Source of the DNA: Epiperipatus broadwayi
Lineage: Eukaryota > Onychophora > Udeonychophora > Euonychophora > Peripatidae
Assembly: GCA_028023455.1 (NCBI GenBank)
Contig: JAQFVV010006342.1
Location: forward strand, 517,001 to 581,000
Direction of reading: 5' to 3'
Length of the DNA: 64,000 nt
Of the stretch, positions 22,276 through 34,355 are shown piece after piece. The position numbers and the translations under genes were made by a program. The notes beneath the pieces are model-generated. The model was not told the DNA's origin. It did not search any database and was given only the letters and a program-made list of their open reading frames with translations. Positions within the stretch are counted from its first letter, which is position 1. Every line of letters starts with the position of its first letter.

Positions 22276-25200
22276 CTAATTATAAAAAAAACACATTGAT
22301 AATAAAATGAGCGCTAGCCTTAAGGCATCTGGACAATATATATAGCCCTGAAAAGTCAGGAGGAAAAAGAAAACTAGCTTTTGTTGTCAAGTAGTGCAGT
22401 GAACTCTGTGCGTATAAATTGTATTTCATCATGATAGAGGGCTAAACATCAGGAATCTGGCTGCGGTTCCTAAAGTCCCTAGAAATCTTCAATGGGGCTG
22501 CTGAATCTTTTCCGGACCGATCATTCTGCTAAAATTATGGAGGCTACTAAAATGCTGTTCCAATAATTAATCAATGGTGCCTACGTTTTCAACAACTTGG
22601 AGGAGTAACTTAAGGACAAGCACGGAAGAGTAATATATTTCTATAATGAACGTTAAACTTTCTGGCCAGTTCGAACTTTATTTTACTCGCCTCCTATTTA
22701 AGAGCTCTTTATTCTTTAATGTAACAATTTTTATAAAACCTTTTATTCATGCTAATGTAAATCTATCTCGTAATTCTTTAAATCTCTAGTCTTTAAACCT
22801 TTTCTTTTCTTACTTGGCGGTTCATTTAATATATATATTTGTGTGCTTTATTAATGTCGTATTTAAAATTATATGCCAATAATTTTTCGACTCGATGAGC
22901 TCCTTGGTTCCATTTGCCTCACGCAAATAATATAAATTTTAAATAGTTATTCTCGCCCATTAGAACTAAATTTATAAGTTCTATTAATCATCGAGTCGAA
23001 AGAAATATTACATGTTTTCTATTTTTATAATTAGCGAATAATAAATTATTAGCTCCATTTTTCACCTATGTCCCCAGCTCCTAAGTTACAAGTGTTTATA
23101 TACTCACAAAATGTTAAAATATTGATTTCTTATTCCACTAATATATATTTATTCGAATATAACCTTAAATGTTTTTATTGCAAAAAGGGTCGATAAAGGG
23201 TTAAATGTGTTTTAATTCCACTTTTGTTATTTTATATTAATATTCAGGAAGGGCACGATATTAGGGCATAATTAATATAACTTACAAATACTTTCAAATA
23301 GTTTGTTAAAAGCTCGTTTGACTTTAATTAATTGATCAAGTTATCACGTCGAGCATTCTATATGGGTTTTAGTTTTCAATGATAACTATCAAGTCATCAT
23401 CATCGAACGTTGCTGACGTAGGGCAATGTTCCGCTCCGTTAGGCTGGTTGGTGATCATATTTCTCTTATTTAAAATTATCAAGAAGAAAGTACTTCCGCT
23501 CCCTTCATAGTAGTCAAAGGGCGTAAGACTTGTTAAATGCAAGCCGCCATAGGACTTCGATCATCGACTAGCAATCGTCTTTCAAGTGGATTTTCCGGAA
23601 GAGCCTGCTCGGATGCTCGTAATTCGTGATGAATTGATTTAAATTAAAGTCGAACAAATTCTCAAATATATTAATAATTAAATCTGTTTTCACATCAAGA
23701 TTAAAGTTATGCCCTAAAATACGTATCTTGCTCTTCGTGAATAGATTTTCGAATGTGAAAATAAATATCACATTCCATCGTAATCAAATTAGAGCAATCA
23801 TTTCCTTCATTAATGAATACCTTTATCAGCCTTTATATTTCTTGTTGGGGCATAGGCAGAGACTTTCAATTTACGTAATACTTGTTGGCATATGATAAGG
23901 ACTGCCACTCTTATTATAATTGTAAGATATCTTAAAGACTAGAGGTAATTAATGCATTCTTTATTTTATGAAACAAAACAAATTATTTTTATTAAATATT
24001 TTCTAACATACTTGGTTTTCTTAGTTCATTATTCTTTTTATAATTATTTAAATGTTAATACCCGCTGTCTGTGTTGGCAACCCGAACATACATATGATTC
24101 GATTTATAAAATTATTCAAAGTATATAAATTCTTAGATATTAGTGTTACTCAGGAGTCTCTAGTCCTCACCAACCGTTGAGCTAGTTCTTGGCGCATAGC
24201 ACTGTGCCGTCGATTTCTGCTATCTGAGCTGTTGAGTTGGGTTTGAATTCAGTTTTGGTTCAGCTGAGTTTGAATCCGATTTGACGTGCGGTGGTGGTGG
24301 GTTTCGACCGGTACAATATATATAGGTATAATATGTCCAAGAATTATTTTTAAAGAATATATAGTTGTTGTTGTTGTGTTTTACATATAACACTAAATTT
24401 CAAAATCTGTATTTCAAATTTAATAAAAATAATACAATTTCAAGAATAAAATTAAAATTTTGTGAAAGTATTTTTTAGATATATCTAATATTTCAGATAT
24501 TTTATATAATAATAAATATTCAAATGGAATTAATATTAATGCTAGATGTAAATATGGCATTATCAGTTTATTAAATAATATATTTTTATACACGTATAAA
24601 AATTTTTATTTCGTTTAATAACTAACTAAGAGTATCTCATTTAAATTTTATTAGAATGAAAATATTTCATTTTATGACAATAAACTTTACGGTTTTATTT
24701 TCCAATATTATATCCAAAGTGAAATATTACTTCAGTCTCCCTACTTGAGATAAACTTATCATTTGTGAAAAGTGGCTCTCTATAAAATTATAAATCTCAA
24801 ATCTTAATGATCTGTTGTAAGTAATCACTCAAAAGCAATGAAATTGTTTAAAAACTCAATAATAGGAATAATAATACTATTAATGAGATGCTATCAATGC
24901 ATAGAATCTGTATCCCTTATTACAATGATTATTGAGATTGGGTAGAACATCTCTACCAGTTAAGATGAAGAAAGCATATCGTCAAACACATTTTACAACG
25001 CTTAGCATCCATTAAACATCATTCAATCAAGAGAAGATTCTTATAACTGCAGTTAATTCCACAACATTATTTTTTCCAAAAATCTTATAGTACATTATTT
25101 GGATTATTTTAATAAGATTATAGTGTTTTTCTTTTCATATTTGAAATCACAAAGTAAACAAGTAATATCAATGGAAGCTACAAAGTATTAAAACAAAACC

Positions 25201-25449
25201 TCTGATTGTTTTTTTGTTCATGTAAAGAGAATTATATTTACTTCTCATCTTGAAGAATTCTTTTATTTTTATCTTGTAATTTAAAGGAATTAGCCTTGCA
25301 TCAGAATCTAAGATCGTTTTAAACTATCAAATCATTAACTGTGATAATAAATTATCACCTCCTACCTCATTTCAGACTGAAGGTTTTCCAAAATTCTTTT
25401 CACTATTCCAAATTTATAAGTACCTTCTAATCTATACATTACCCTAGCA
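22276..25449. other. Less AT-rich repeat-derived block, no intact gene
   Basis: From about 22300 to 24310 the base composition and CpG content are higher than around it. Contents: a possible retroelement piece at 22440-22640; a hairpin CGACTCGATGAG/CATCGAGTCG at 22878-23003; a foldback at 23243-23745; and a SINE-like GC-richer patch at 24140-24310 ending GGTTTCGACCGGTAC. From 24310 to 25449 the sequence is plain AT-rich. The 23568-23771 open frame is an arm of the foldback. Confidence 0.5.
23243..23745. mobile_element. Foldback element, ~500 bases
   Basis: The left arm (GGGCACGATATTAGGGCATAA, then GTTTGACTTTAATTAATTGATC) is complementary to the right arm (GTCGAACAAATTC region and TTATGCCCTAAAATACG). 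The centre (CGAACGTTGCTGACGTAGG) is GC-richer and unpaired. Confidence 0.55.
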
Positions 25450-25940
25450 AATTTAATTCATCACTTTACGTGATCTTTTTTCAGCTCTTGTAAAATCTCT
25501 TAAGATCCAGTGTAAAACTTTAGTTGTTGCCTATTTTATAACATTTCTTCAAATTCATTTTCAATTATGCTTATTAATTCTCTCAGTGATATCAGTAGCG
25601 TATCTAACCAATATATTTCACTTTCAATTTTTTCTTACTGTGCTCTGAAATTTCTACATTGCTCTTCTATTAAGTATATAAATATCAGATCCATAAGCAA
25701 GAATTGGTAGAATACATTAATTTAACATCTTTTCTTTGTATTACGTGAATGTAATTTTTTTTAATATTATTTCAGCTGAAAGGATTCTACTACTAATTTT
25801 ATAATTTTTTTTTTGCCCACATTAATCATCTGGTTATTATATTTATAGTCAATTTCGTCAAAGACATTATTAACGCACGTTCCTACATTAATTTCCTTTA
25901 ATAATTTTTACTGCAATTTTTGGTAAGGTCCTTTTCTCTC
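25450..25940 (-). pseudogene. Decayed RTE retrotransposon, 3' part of the reverse transcriptase gene
   Basis: It matches the intact RTE copy over the C-terminal region: CTTGTAAAATCTCTTAAGATCC against TTACAATCTCTTGTAATCC, then TTGCTCTTCTATTAAG and ATCAGATCCATAAGCAAG (against CTCAGATCCATAAGTAAG). A diverged FDEIDYKYNNQMINVG stands where the intact protein has EEVNIYKYLGQVINTDG. The copy is much older than the one at 58-61 kb, and frames are broken throughout. Confidence 0.7.
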
Positions 25941-26040
25941 TCTCTCTATATATATATATATTTGAAAACCAGGCACTCTTCACAAACCATATATATATAT
26001 ATACTCTTTGTACCTCATTTTATTCCATAAGTATTTTAAA
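25941..26040. repeat. CT and TA simple repeats
   Basis: A (CT)n run passes into TA at 25935-25962 and a second TA run lies at 25990-26003. Confidence 0.7.
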
Positions 26041-27391
26041 TAAATTTACTAGAAAAGATTTTGGAAATAAAATCAGCCTGACAAATACATCAATATTAAT
26101 CTCTTTAATGCTATTATGTAGTTTAATCAGTGCAATTATAATTTAACTATCAGAATTTGACAACATTCTGAATCTATATAATGTTATTTTAAAGGTTTGA
26201 TCATCAATTAAAACGTTTATAAACCAAATATCGATTCATAATTCACAAATTTAGCTCAAGATGTCGATTCATATTCAGGAATTTACTATTTAAATTTAAT
26301 AATTGGCAGTATATATTATAATCATTGCAAATTCAGTTGTTTCTTCTGATCAGTTTGGGCGGGAATGATTTGTAATTATCTCAGAAATGATAGATGTATC
26401 TATATCAGTTAATATTCTTCTAGTCATATATTTCATTTATACATTTTGTGCATAAATTTGGTAATTTTATTTGTTCATCTGCCACTATTAAAATTATATC
26501 AGTTGTTACAGCTCTCTTAAATTAATTATTGTAATGATAGTAGAGTTTTACCGTCATTAATTGAAATGCGTATACGCGTACTTACAGATAAAAACTATAG
26601 CAAAAAGTAGTTTTAAACAACTAATCTTATCTAGGTTTCCACTAATACAAGTCATACTGTAATGTAATTGCGCATGCTTTTTTATTTAAATTAGTTCATT
26701 TAAATACTCCATTTGTCAGATAATTGGATGCTGTTTTCTATAGACAAAAGAGAGCGTAACATCCAATTATCTGACAAACGGAATATTTAAATGAAGGGAA
26801 AACAACATCCAATTATCTGTCAAAAGGAATATTTAAATGATTTAAATAAAAAAGCATGCATAATTACATGACAGTATAAATAAAACAGCAACAATTAATT
26901 TAAGAGAGCTGTAGGAAATGCTGAAATAGTTTTAATAGTGGCAGATGAAGAAATAATAAAAATACTACCGAATTTATGCACGAAATATATCAATGAAATA
27001 TATAATGTGACTAGAAGAATATTATAACAGATGTAGACCTATCACATTTCAGATCATTACAAATCATTCCCGATAAACTGGACTCGAACCGATCAGAAGA
27101 AACAACTAAATTTGAAAATGATTATAGTATATATTTGCAATTATTAGATTTAAAAAGATCATGAATATGAATTGGCATTTTGCATTGAATTTGTGGATTA
27201 CGAATCGATATTTGGCTTTACAAAATTTTAATTGATCAAACCTTTAAAATATCATGATATAGATAGATTCAGACTATTGTCAAATTCTTTTAATTAAATT
27301 ATGACTGCACTGATTAAACTACATTAAAGAGATTAATATTGGCTATTTGTCAGGCTGATTTTATTTCCAAAACCTTTTCTAATAAATATGG
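26041..27391. mobile_element. Large foldback element with ~630-base arms
   Basis: The left arm (26041-26720) and right arm (26760-27391) are imperfect complements end to end: TAGAAAAGATTTTGGAAAT with ATTTCCAAAACCTTTTCTA at the tips, GTTTCTTCTGATC with GATCAGAAGAAAC in the middle, ATAATTGGATG with CATCCAATTAT at the centre. The left arm carries an extra stretch of about 100 bases near 26545-26640, and the right arm repeats the CATCCAATTATCTG block twice. It holds no frame and sits between two pieces of a decayed RTE copy, so it probably inserted into it. Confidence 0.75.
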
Positions 27392-27424
27392 AGAGAAAAA
27401 TAGGTGGACCTGACTACTGAGCAC

Positions 27425-27605
27425 TTATTGCATATATGTGTAGAGATCATAATCTGGATCAACTGATGATTGCTGGTTTAGCATGAAATACTTATATTGG
27501 TGATTATTTATCTTTTCGACATGTATGTGTTCAAGTGTATCAGTGTTATGAGATAGAATGGAGAGTGGTGGGTTGTGTGAAAGTCTGTGCTCATATACCT
27601 TATGT
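27425..27605 (+). repeat. F2 repeat with intact hammerhead core
   Basis: A plus-sense F2 copy: the ATCTGGATCAACTGATGA core region, the TATTTATCTTTTCGACATG block, TGTATCAGTGTTATGAGATAG and the T-arm-like end. An open frame on the minus strand covers this copy and is incidental. Confidence 0.7.
27449..27507 (+). ncRNA. Type I hammerhead ribozyme motif (F2)
   Basis: CTGATGA is at 27463-27469. Stem II is TGCT/AGCA with loop GGTTT. GAAA is at 27485-27488. Helix III is AT/AT with a four-base loop and the nucleotide at the cleavage site is A27496. Proximal stem I pairs TCAA with TTGG (one wobble); after an asymmetric internal loop ATAATC (27449-27454) pairs with GATTAT (27502-27507). All core bases are consensus. 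Other F2 copies have ATGATC with GATCAT here, so the distal helix covaries between copies. Confidence 0.65.
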
Positions 27606-27989
27606 ATTATAAGAATTGCAGTAAAATTTATTAAACCAATTGAATGTAGAAAAGTGCTGTTACGAAGGTATTTGAAGAAATTATCTAAAAATGTAATGAC
27701 TAGATGATTAATGTGGGGAAAAATATAATTAGTAGAATTAAGTTCAGATAGAATCTTTTCAGAAGAAATAATATTAAAAGAAATTACTAACACAAAGAAA
27801 AGAATTGATCTTTATAGATTTAATTGTGTGTCATATCTCTACACTTAAGAATACAATGTGTGATATTTTGAATTTTTTCTATTCTTTATTATTATACTTT
27901 TTACAGATTTTGTCCAAATATTTTGTAATGGCACATCCGGTTTGTAGTGTCATATTTTCTTTTTATTGCTTAAATAATTTTGAAATAAC

Positions 27990-28560
27990 ATGACTTTGCC
28001 ATTTCATATCAATATTTCCTCTTATTGTCATTATTAAGTGTCTGCATCATTTTTTTCTAAATATGCCATTTAAAACTATTTGCATATTTTCTTTATGTCA
28101 GTAGAAAAGTTACTGTTGAGATAGGTAATCTTTTTCTTTTTTGTTATCTGTACAACTGTTTTTAGTAAAGTATCAATTATTTTCTTATTGAAAATATTTA
28201 AATCTGAGTCATCTTCAAAGTCTTTATACTTTAAAACAACATGCAAGTAAATTCGAGATTAAATTCATAGATAAATATATCACACATTGTCACCGGCTAT
28301 CTTAATGATTTTTGTATCCATAACTTTGTAATATCACCTTTTAAATCTCACTAATTGATTAACTTTTCTATTTTAAGCTTATAAATCTTTTCATCTTCTT
28401 GAATTACATATTTTTGTTAATCAAAATACAACTTTGCTCTAACCTCATGTAAATACTTCCTCGCCTGTTTTCAGTTTGGTTTTTTCACAAAAACATAACC
28501 TACAATGTTTTCTTTTTATATAAATTTTAGGAATCTATATTTCTTCATTCTCACTTTTTT
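27990..28560 (-). pseudogene. Decayed RTE retrotransposon, endonuclease-to-linker part
   Basis: It matches the intact element around 60220-60600: AGTAAAGTATCAATTATTTTC against AGTGTATCAGTTATTTTC, AAATCTGAGTCATCTTCAAAG against AAATCTGAATCATGTTCAAA, and CTTGAATTACATATTTTTGTTAATCAAAATAC against the CTTGAAATATGTATTTTCTG block. Orientation and order relative to 25450-25940 fit one ancestral minus-strand insertion whose middle was lost or displaced by the 26-27.4 kb foldback and an F2 copy. Confidence 0.65.
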
Positions 28561-28755
28561 ATATATAAAACTGGTGTAATTATTAAAGTGATAAAATTGT
28601 CTGTTTTTACATTCTTACTTACAATTTTTATTTTATATAATTAATGGTGGCTTTCAAAACCAAAATTAAACTTCTAAAATTTCTGTCCAAGTAATTAAAA
28701 TATTTTTTTTATTTTTACATTCTAAATCTTACCATGATAGATATTTTAGCGTCAA

Positions 28756-28848
28756 GCGTTGATAGTCTAGCGGTTAGCATAGCTGCCTTCAAGCAGCTGG
28801 CTTTCCCGGTCAACGCATTTGACATATGAATAAAAAAAAAAAAAAAAA
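28756..28848 (+). repeat. tRNA-derived SINE or tRNA pseudogene with poly(A)
   Basis: GCGTTGA (28756-28762) pairs with TCAACGC (28810-28816) as a seven-base acceptor stem. A box-A-like TAGTCTAGCGG and D-arm GGTTAGCAT follow, then an anticodon-arm-like GCTGC/GCAGC. The T arm is cut down to TTTCCCGG, so it is not a functional tRNA. An A-run of 16 follows 15 bases later, typical of a retroposed SINE. Confidence 0.6.
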
Positions 28849-29370
28849 TTTGATATAAAATAATTGGTGATGCAGCTATTATTTAGGATTTCCTTTTTTT
28901 AATTCAGCAGTTTATATATATATATTTCAACTTTTAATATAATATGGTAACCAAATAATAATGTTTCATGTACTGTGGTTGGACCAAATTTATTTACATA
29001 TATTTCGAATTGCAAAATTCTATTGAATTATATATAGAAAATACATTTTTTATTATCCATCAAAGTATGAGACCAAGACTACTAAGATTATATGAGTAGG
29101 TCAATAATAGAATATGTACATTAATGACAATATACATATTATGAACTGAATCATCTGGCTTATTTAATTAATTACAGGTTCCTATAAAAATTATAGTATA
29201 GATGCCTACTTACATATCTAGTATAAATAGTTTGACTTACATTGACTTAGTAATATCAAAAAATAAAAAGGTATATTACGAACATTGTCCTATTGTCATT
29301 AGAGATAATTATAACTTTAATGATAAATTAATACACTATACAGGCTTAAACCTGCATCTATATATATATA

Positions 29371-29650
29371 TGGAATTCGAACTCAGACTTTCACATGACA
29401 CTCAACTCTCCTTGCCATATCATATTGCTCCACCTGGTCACACACGTGTTGAAAAGATAAATAATCACCAATATTCATATTTTGTGCTAAACCAGCACTC
29501 ATCAGTTGGTCCAGATTACCATCTCCACACATATATACAATCAGTGCTCAGCTAATCTTCATACTTTAATGGACATGCTTCAAACTACTCCAGCTCATAA
29601 CTCTTCAGCCTTCCATTTCATTGAAAATCTGATGATGGAATGTTCACTTT
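29371..29650 (-). repeat. F2 repeat with near-complete hammerhead
   Basis: In ribozyme sense (minus strand) it has GACCAACTGATGA and a five-pair stem II (GTGCT, loop GGTTT, AGCAC), but the next base is A instead of the required G12 (AAAA for GAAA). Distal stem I TAATC/GATTA is kept. It ends with CATTGAAAATCTGATGATGG. An open frame at 29202-29555 crosses it and is incidental. Confidence 0.65.
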
Positions 29651-29679
29651 AATGAAGTAAAATAATATAATATATATAA

Positions 29680-29757
29680 CAAATAAAATGTCCTTTAATT
29701 AAAAACTATTGTAATAACAATAAAAATAATAAATATAATGGTAATTAATATTATATT
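29680..29757 (+). repeat. F5 arm (single)
   Basis: CAAATAAAATGT, AACTATTGTAATAACAATA and ATATAATGGTAATTAA match the left arm of the foldback at 38579-38931. Both copies sit just after an F2 repeat. Confidence 0.65.
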
Positions 29758-31139
29758 TATTTTTATATCAAATATTAAATCACTTCATATATATATATAT
29801 TGGTCTTCTCTTATGTCAGGTGTCAAGGATAATAGTATTCTAAACACAGTCTTGCAGAGATTGGTCTATTTATTGATTCAATCAATATCGAATAAAATAT
29901 TATATAATTTGTGTCATTTTAAAGAGTTGATAGTTTCAATTATATATATATTACAGCATTTTGGAATAAAGGTACAGTTAGGAGAAAGTCACAATATAAA
30001 TAGAATGATGAATAATCAAAATTTATTCTGAGGAAATTGTTCAGCTTATAATTTTTATAATAATATTTCCTTTTTGTTTTTCTATTACTATAATGAACAT
30101 GTTGGTTTATTTCCCCATTCGTTTAATTACAGCTAGCATGGACAATCTTTATTAAACAACAATCCTTATTAGCTATTGATCAAGATGCATTAGGCATTAA
30201 AAAAAACCATTTGTCATACTCAGTACAAACTATGCCAAAATAAAATTACTTTAAAAAATGTTTATATAAGTTTTATATAACAAAAATTAGAATTTAATGA
30301 ATTTTAGAACAAGTAGAAAATGAATGAGAATAAAAACATAAAAATTTAATGAAAGGTTATTGTGCTGGCATAATTGTAAATTAAGCCATACATAGTTTAT
30401 AAAGGGCTGCTGGTTGTCCATGCCTGATCTATTTCAATCTTTTTAAATATTTTTAATTATTACTGAACATCTAAAATTGATTTTATTTAAATGTTCTAAT
30501 ATCAACTCTTTAATTCACTTAATGTTTTATTTATAAATATTATTTTAATATTTAAAGAGCAATTTTAAACTTTGTAAATCTTTTCCAGAGATCAAGAACA
30601 AGATATTTATCTCCTACTTCAACCTAATTTTTAATTCAATGCTGTTTTATACAAGATGAGCATAAAATCATTAAAAATAAAACAATTAATATATTTATTC
30701 AGATATCTATTGTTATTGAATAAGGGTGCATTGGTTAATTTCCATCATAAAAATGTTAATGATCCTAAAGAGTTTCATTATTTTCTAATATACATCTAAA
30801 CATCATTAATGTTTATGATATATAGTAGTTTTTAAATTATTCTCAAGAATTGTGAAGCTATAGTAATCTAATACTAAACAATAATCTAGTTTAAATGTTT
30901 AGTTGGAATACCTTAGTGCCAAAACACCTAAAACTACCTTAGAACAAAAAACATATATGAAATTCAATAATTATTTTTCAAGGTGATGGAGAACAAAAAT
31001 CATATATACAAAAAAAAACAAAAAACTACAACTTAATTATGAAAAACTATTAAGAATTATAGATAAGAACAATGAATAACTTTTAATCATTGAAATATAT
31101 ATAAAGTAAAAGTTATTTGTTAGCTTGAAATGGAATTTA
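29758..31139. other. No confident gene
   Basis: AT-rich. The 29738-30031 open frame includes a moderately mixed-codon stretch (SGVKDNSILNTVLQRLVYLL) but no known motif or splice support. Confidence 0.4.
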
Positions 31140-31440
31140 AAACATCACATGATCACCATTTCCTATGCTTACACAAGCTATTAAAACAATAGTGAACCCT
31201 CCATACACTAGTGTCACCCAATGCAAGCCTTGGTAATCAATGAATGCAAGAAATTTTGTGCATAAAATCCCTATCTAGTACATACTTGTCCAATATTTCC
31301 AGCCACAAACTAAAAATTAGTCTGGGGATATTAGATAAGTAGACCCTAGATAGAGATTTTATGCAAAAACCTTCTTGTATTTATTGATTACTATGGTTTG
31401 CACTAGGTGATACTACTGTATGGAGAATTTACACACTAAT
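31140..31440 (-). repeat. F1 foldback, core lost
   Basis: The ends CATCACATGATCACCATTTCC and the paired arms (TGGTAATCAATGAATGC with TATTTATTGATTACTATGG; TGCATAAAATCCCTATCTAG with CTAGATAGAGATTTTATGC) identify F1. The central ribozyme has been deleted down to AATTAGTCTGGGGATATTAG. Confidence 0.65.
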
Positions 31441-32581
31441 TATAGTAATTACACATCACGTTTAAAAAATTGGGATTAATATTAAATACAGTGATAAGAT
31501 AGTTGTATATTTATATTATGTTCATAACAATCTTAATTTTAATTTTATAAATAACGACATGCATGAACATTTTTTAAATTTGTACTTCGGGATTTTATAT
31601 GTTTCGAAAAAAAATTTAAATATCATGTGTAGAAAATAAATATTTGTTTGACATTTATTTTTTCGCAGACTTTATGTCTTAGCTTAAAATAAAATCTTTC
31701 AAATAGTCACTGACATTGAACTGTTTACATGAAACATGTGATGTAACGTAATGTAGCGTTGAAAGTTTTCATCAGCATTCGGTACATTATGGCAAAACTG
31801 AACACCACTTCATCAATTTCTTTTATTTAATAAACAAAATTGTCCTGTGAAATAAATTAGGATAATAGATAAAACGATCACATATAGGTAAAAGTAATTA
31901 CAATTAATTAGGGCTCAAATGTGATCTCTCTATAAGTCCATGATAAAACATGATTCTCAATTAGTGTTGACAAGTTCTTTTTTAGATCAAAGAAAAAGAT
32001 GAAGGGCAAAAAAAAAAAAAGTATTTTAAAATTTAAAAAAATTATCCACGCGCAAAATATGTCACGATCATGATTCGCTGAATGATCAATATAATAAAAT
32101 GACAAAATAATTGTGTTAGGATAAATATTTATAAGAGATTAGTTCCAGTATCAAAAAAGAGCAGTTGAAATATACAGAATAGTGAAGATGTAATGAGAAC
32201 AATGCAATGAACCTTCAATTAATGTATTTACTCCCCACAACCAAATTACCATACAATATTATCAAAAATTAAAGTTCAAAAACACACATACGACGTTTCG
32301 TATTTTATTGATTATTACTTATATTGATTTTAGTTCAGAAACTAAAGTTGCAAATATTATTTTAATTTTCATTATCTTTAAGACAAACTATTAAAACTAA
32401 TATCTCAATGTTTTTGTCCATGATTGAAATGTGCGCAAAAAAATTATAAATTTACAAATTATAACTGTTTCAGTTTAAATTTTGTCTACTTAAAAATGAG
32501 TGCTACAACAAAAACATTTTGGCAAATCTATAGTAATAATTTGAGGCATTAAATTTCAAATTTAAGAGCAAAGTTTTATTT
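31441..32581. other. No gene seen
   Basis: AT-rich. The minus frame at 31908-32105 is Phe/Lys-rich low complexity. Confidence 0.5.
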
Positions 32582-32726
32582 GTCTGCAATGTAAGTGTAC
32601 TCAAGTATTACTAAATATATATATACTTATATATCCACGAAAGTTTAATATTTCAACCAGAGAACTGTTTTTCATCAGAAATATATATATATTACTATTT
32701 GAGTACACTTCATTGCAGACAATCCC
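32582..32726 (-). repeat. Small foldback with hammerhead-like centre
   Basis: Arms TTGTCTGCAATGTAAGTGTACTC and GAGTACACTTCATTGCAGACAA are near-perfect complements. On the minus strand the centre reads CTGATGA, an AAC-AG/CT-GTT stem with a bulge, then GAAATATTAAAC. This keeps CTGATGA and GAAA in hammerhead order; the helix III/UH part is unclear. Confidence 0.55.
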
Positions 32727-34355
32727 TCCTACTAAAGAGCCCATTTACTAAAAAATTAACTATAGAAAATCAAATATTTTGTGATCTAGTGTCCATTGAT
32801 ATATTTATTGTTTATATGTTCAACTTTGGAGTGAGATAGATATTACCATAGTTACATTTTTTATCCAGAATTTCTAACAATTGTCATAAATTTACAATAA
32901 ATTATTCATCTATTCAAATGTTACAGTATATAGAGTAAGGAAAGATAATTAAAAATCAAATATCTCCAAAGTTTTTGAAAAGCATATTAAATGACTTGCT
33001 TGAAGGCGAATGACGATGGCATTTTAGTTGTTAGACTATTTCCATTATCTAATGTTAAATATTGAATAGCTTTAGTAAAAACTAAAGAAATTAGGCGGAA
33101 GCTCATAGATAAGTATATAAAGTTTCTATTGAATGTTGCCTTTGAAAGGATGTCTCAGTTGGTGTTACCTTAAAATTCAGTTTTCAAGAATATAAAGATC
33201 CAAGTTTGATTCCCATGCTATGTACTATCACTGTTCAGGCCAGAAATATTTGAAGAATAATGCCTTTCAAAACACTGTGTATATATTTAACCTGTGTGCT
33301 ATTACTAACAATTGAATGTATTTTGAAAAATTAAATAAAGTTAATTTAATTTTTTCTAAAGACATTCAATATTTAGTATTAGATGATGGAAATAGTTCAA
33401 CATATAAATTGACTGTATTGTTTGCAGATTTTCAACTAAAAGAATATGTGAATTATATGTATCATTATTTTCTGGACATGTTTGGTAGATTTACTGAACC
33501 TACATCAGCCAGCATCATGTGCATTGAGAGAAATGATTCCAAATGCAAAATAAAGGAGGCATAGTATATCCTAATAATTCTAACTCTATAAGCAAAAAGG
33601 AATCCTGCTTCTCCCCCTCGAAAAAGTGAGTGATTTAACTCATTTGTGTAACTTTACGTTATATTTATATTTCGCACCCCTCCCACTTCTATCCACCAGT
33701 CATCGCTATAAATACAATATCAGTCCAAGGTGTCGAAAGAAAGGTAGCATATTATAATAAACATTGAAAGTTAGCGTTCCTAGCGTTTGTAATTTAATTG
33801 ACAAAAATATATTAAAACATCTTACAATATATGTCTAAGTAATGTTCAGACATTCCTTAGACATATATTGATGTTGGAAATAGTAAATACTTTGCTACTT
33901 TAATAAAAATAAAAAAAGGCAAACAATTAAACTATCTTACTTTTACTACCAATTTATGATCATTTTTAGAAGTCCTAATCTCATTCTTTAGTAAGATATT
34001 TTTGTTGTTATTTTCAAGATTTAAACTACCTTGAACAAGAGTTATAATAAAATCAAATGATCTGAGAACTTCTTTAGTTTTACTGACCAAACATCAAATT
34101 AAGTTAAAATAAGTAAGCTTGTAGGTTTAAAAGAAAGATATGTAAGTATTAGTGAAAGTAAAAAATCATCCAGGAAAAAACAGGTATAACAACACTATAT
34201 TTTAATAATGACATTAAATGAATTCTATAAATATAACATACTTTGATTAGTATATTCCTAGACAAATCTCTCAAATGTCTTATGGCCAATTTTATCACTT
34301 CAAAGCATTATTTTGTTTAAAATAAATTAATAAGTGCTATTCTTAGAATATGTAC
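32727..34355. other. No confident gene; small palindrome at 33826-33870
   Basis: AT-rich. ATATATGTCTAAGTAATGT and ACATTCCTTAGACATATAT form a 45-base hairpin near 33826. The open frame at 33316-33564 has no motif. Confidence 0.45.

Noticed and set aside
24290-24320. Hammerhead near GGTTTCGACCGGTAC
   Set aside because: GAAAC is present on the minus strand but no CTGANGA or stem II precedes it.
28756-28816. Functional tRNA gene
   Set aside because: Acceptor stem pairs but the T arm is missing most of its length.
33316-33564. 82-codon plus-strand frame
   Set aside because: No motif, no splice sites in good context, and AT-driven codon use.
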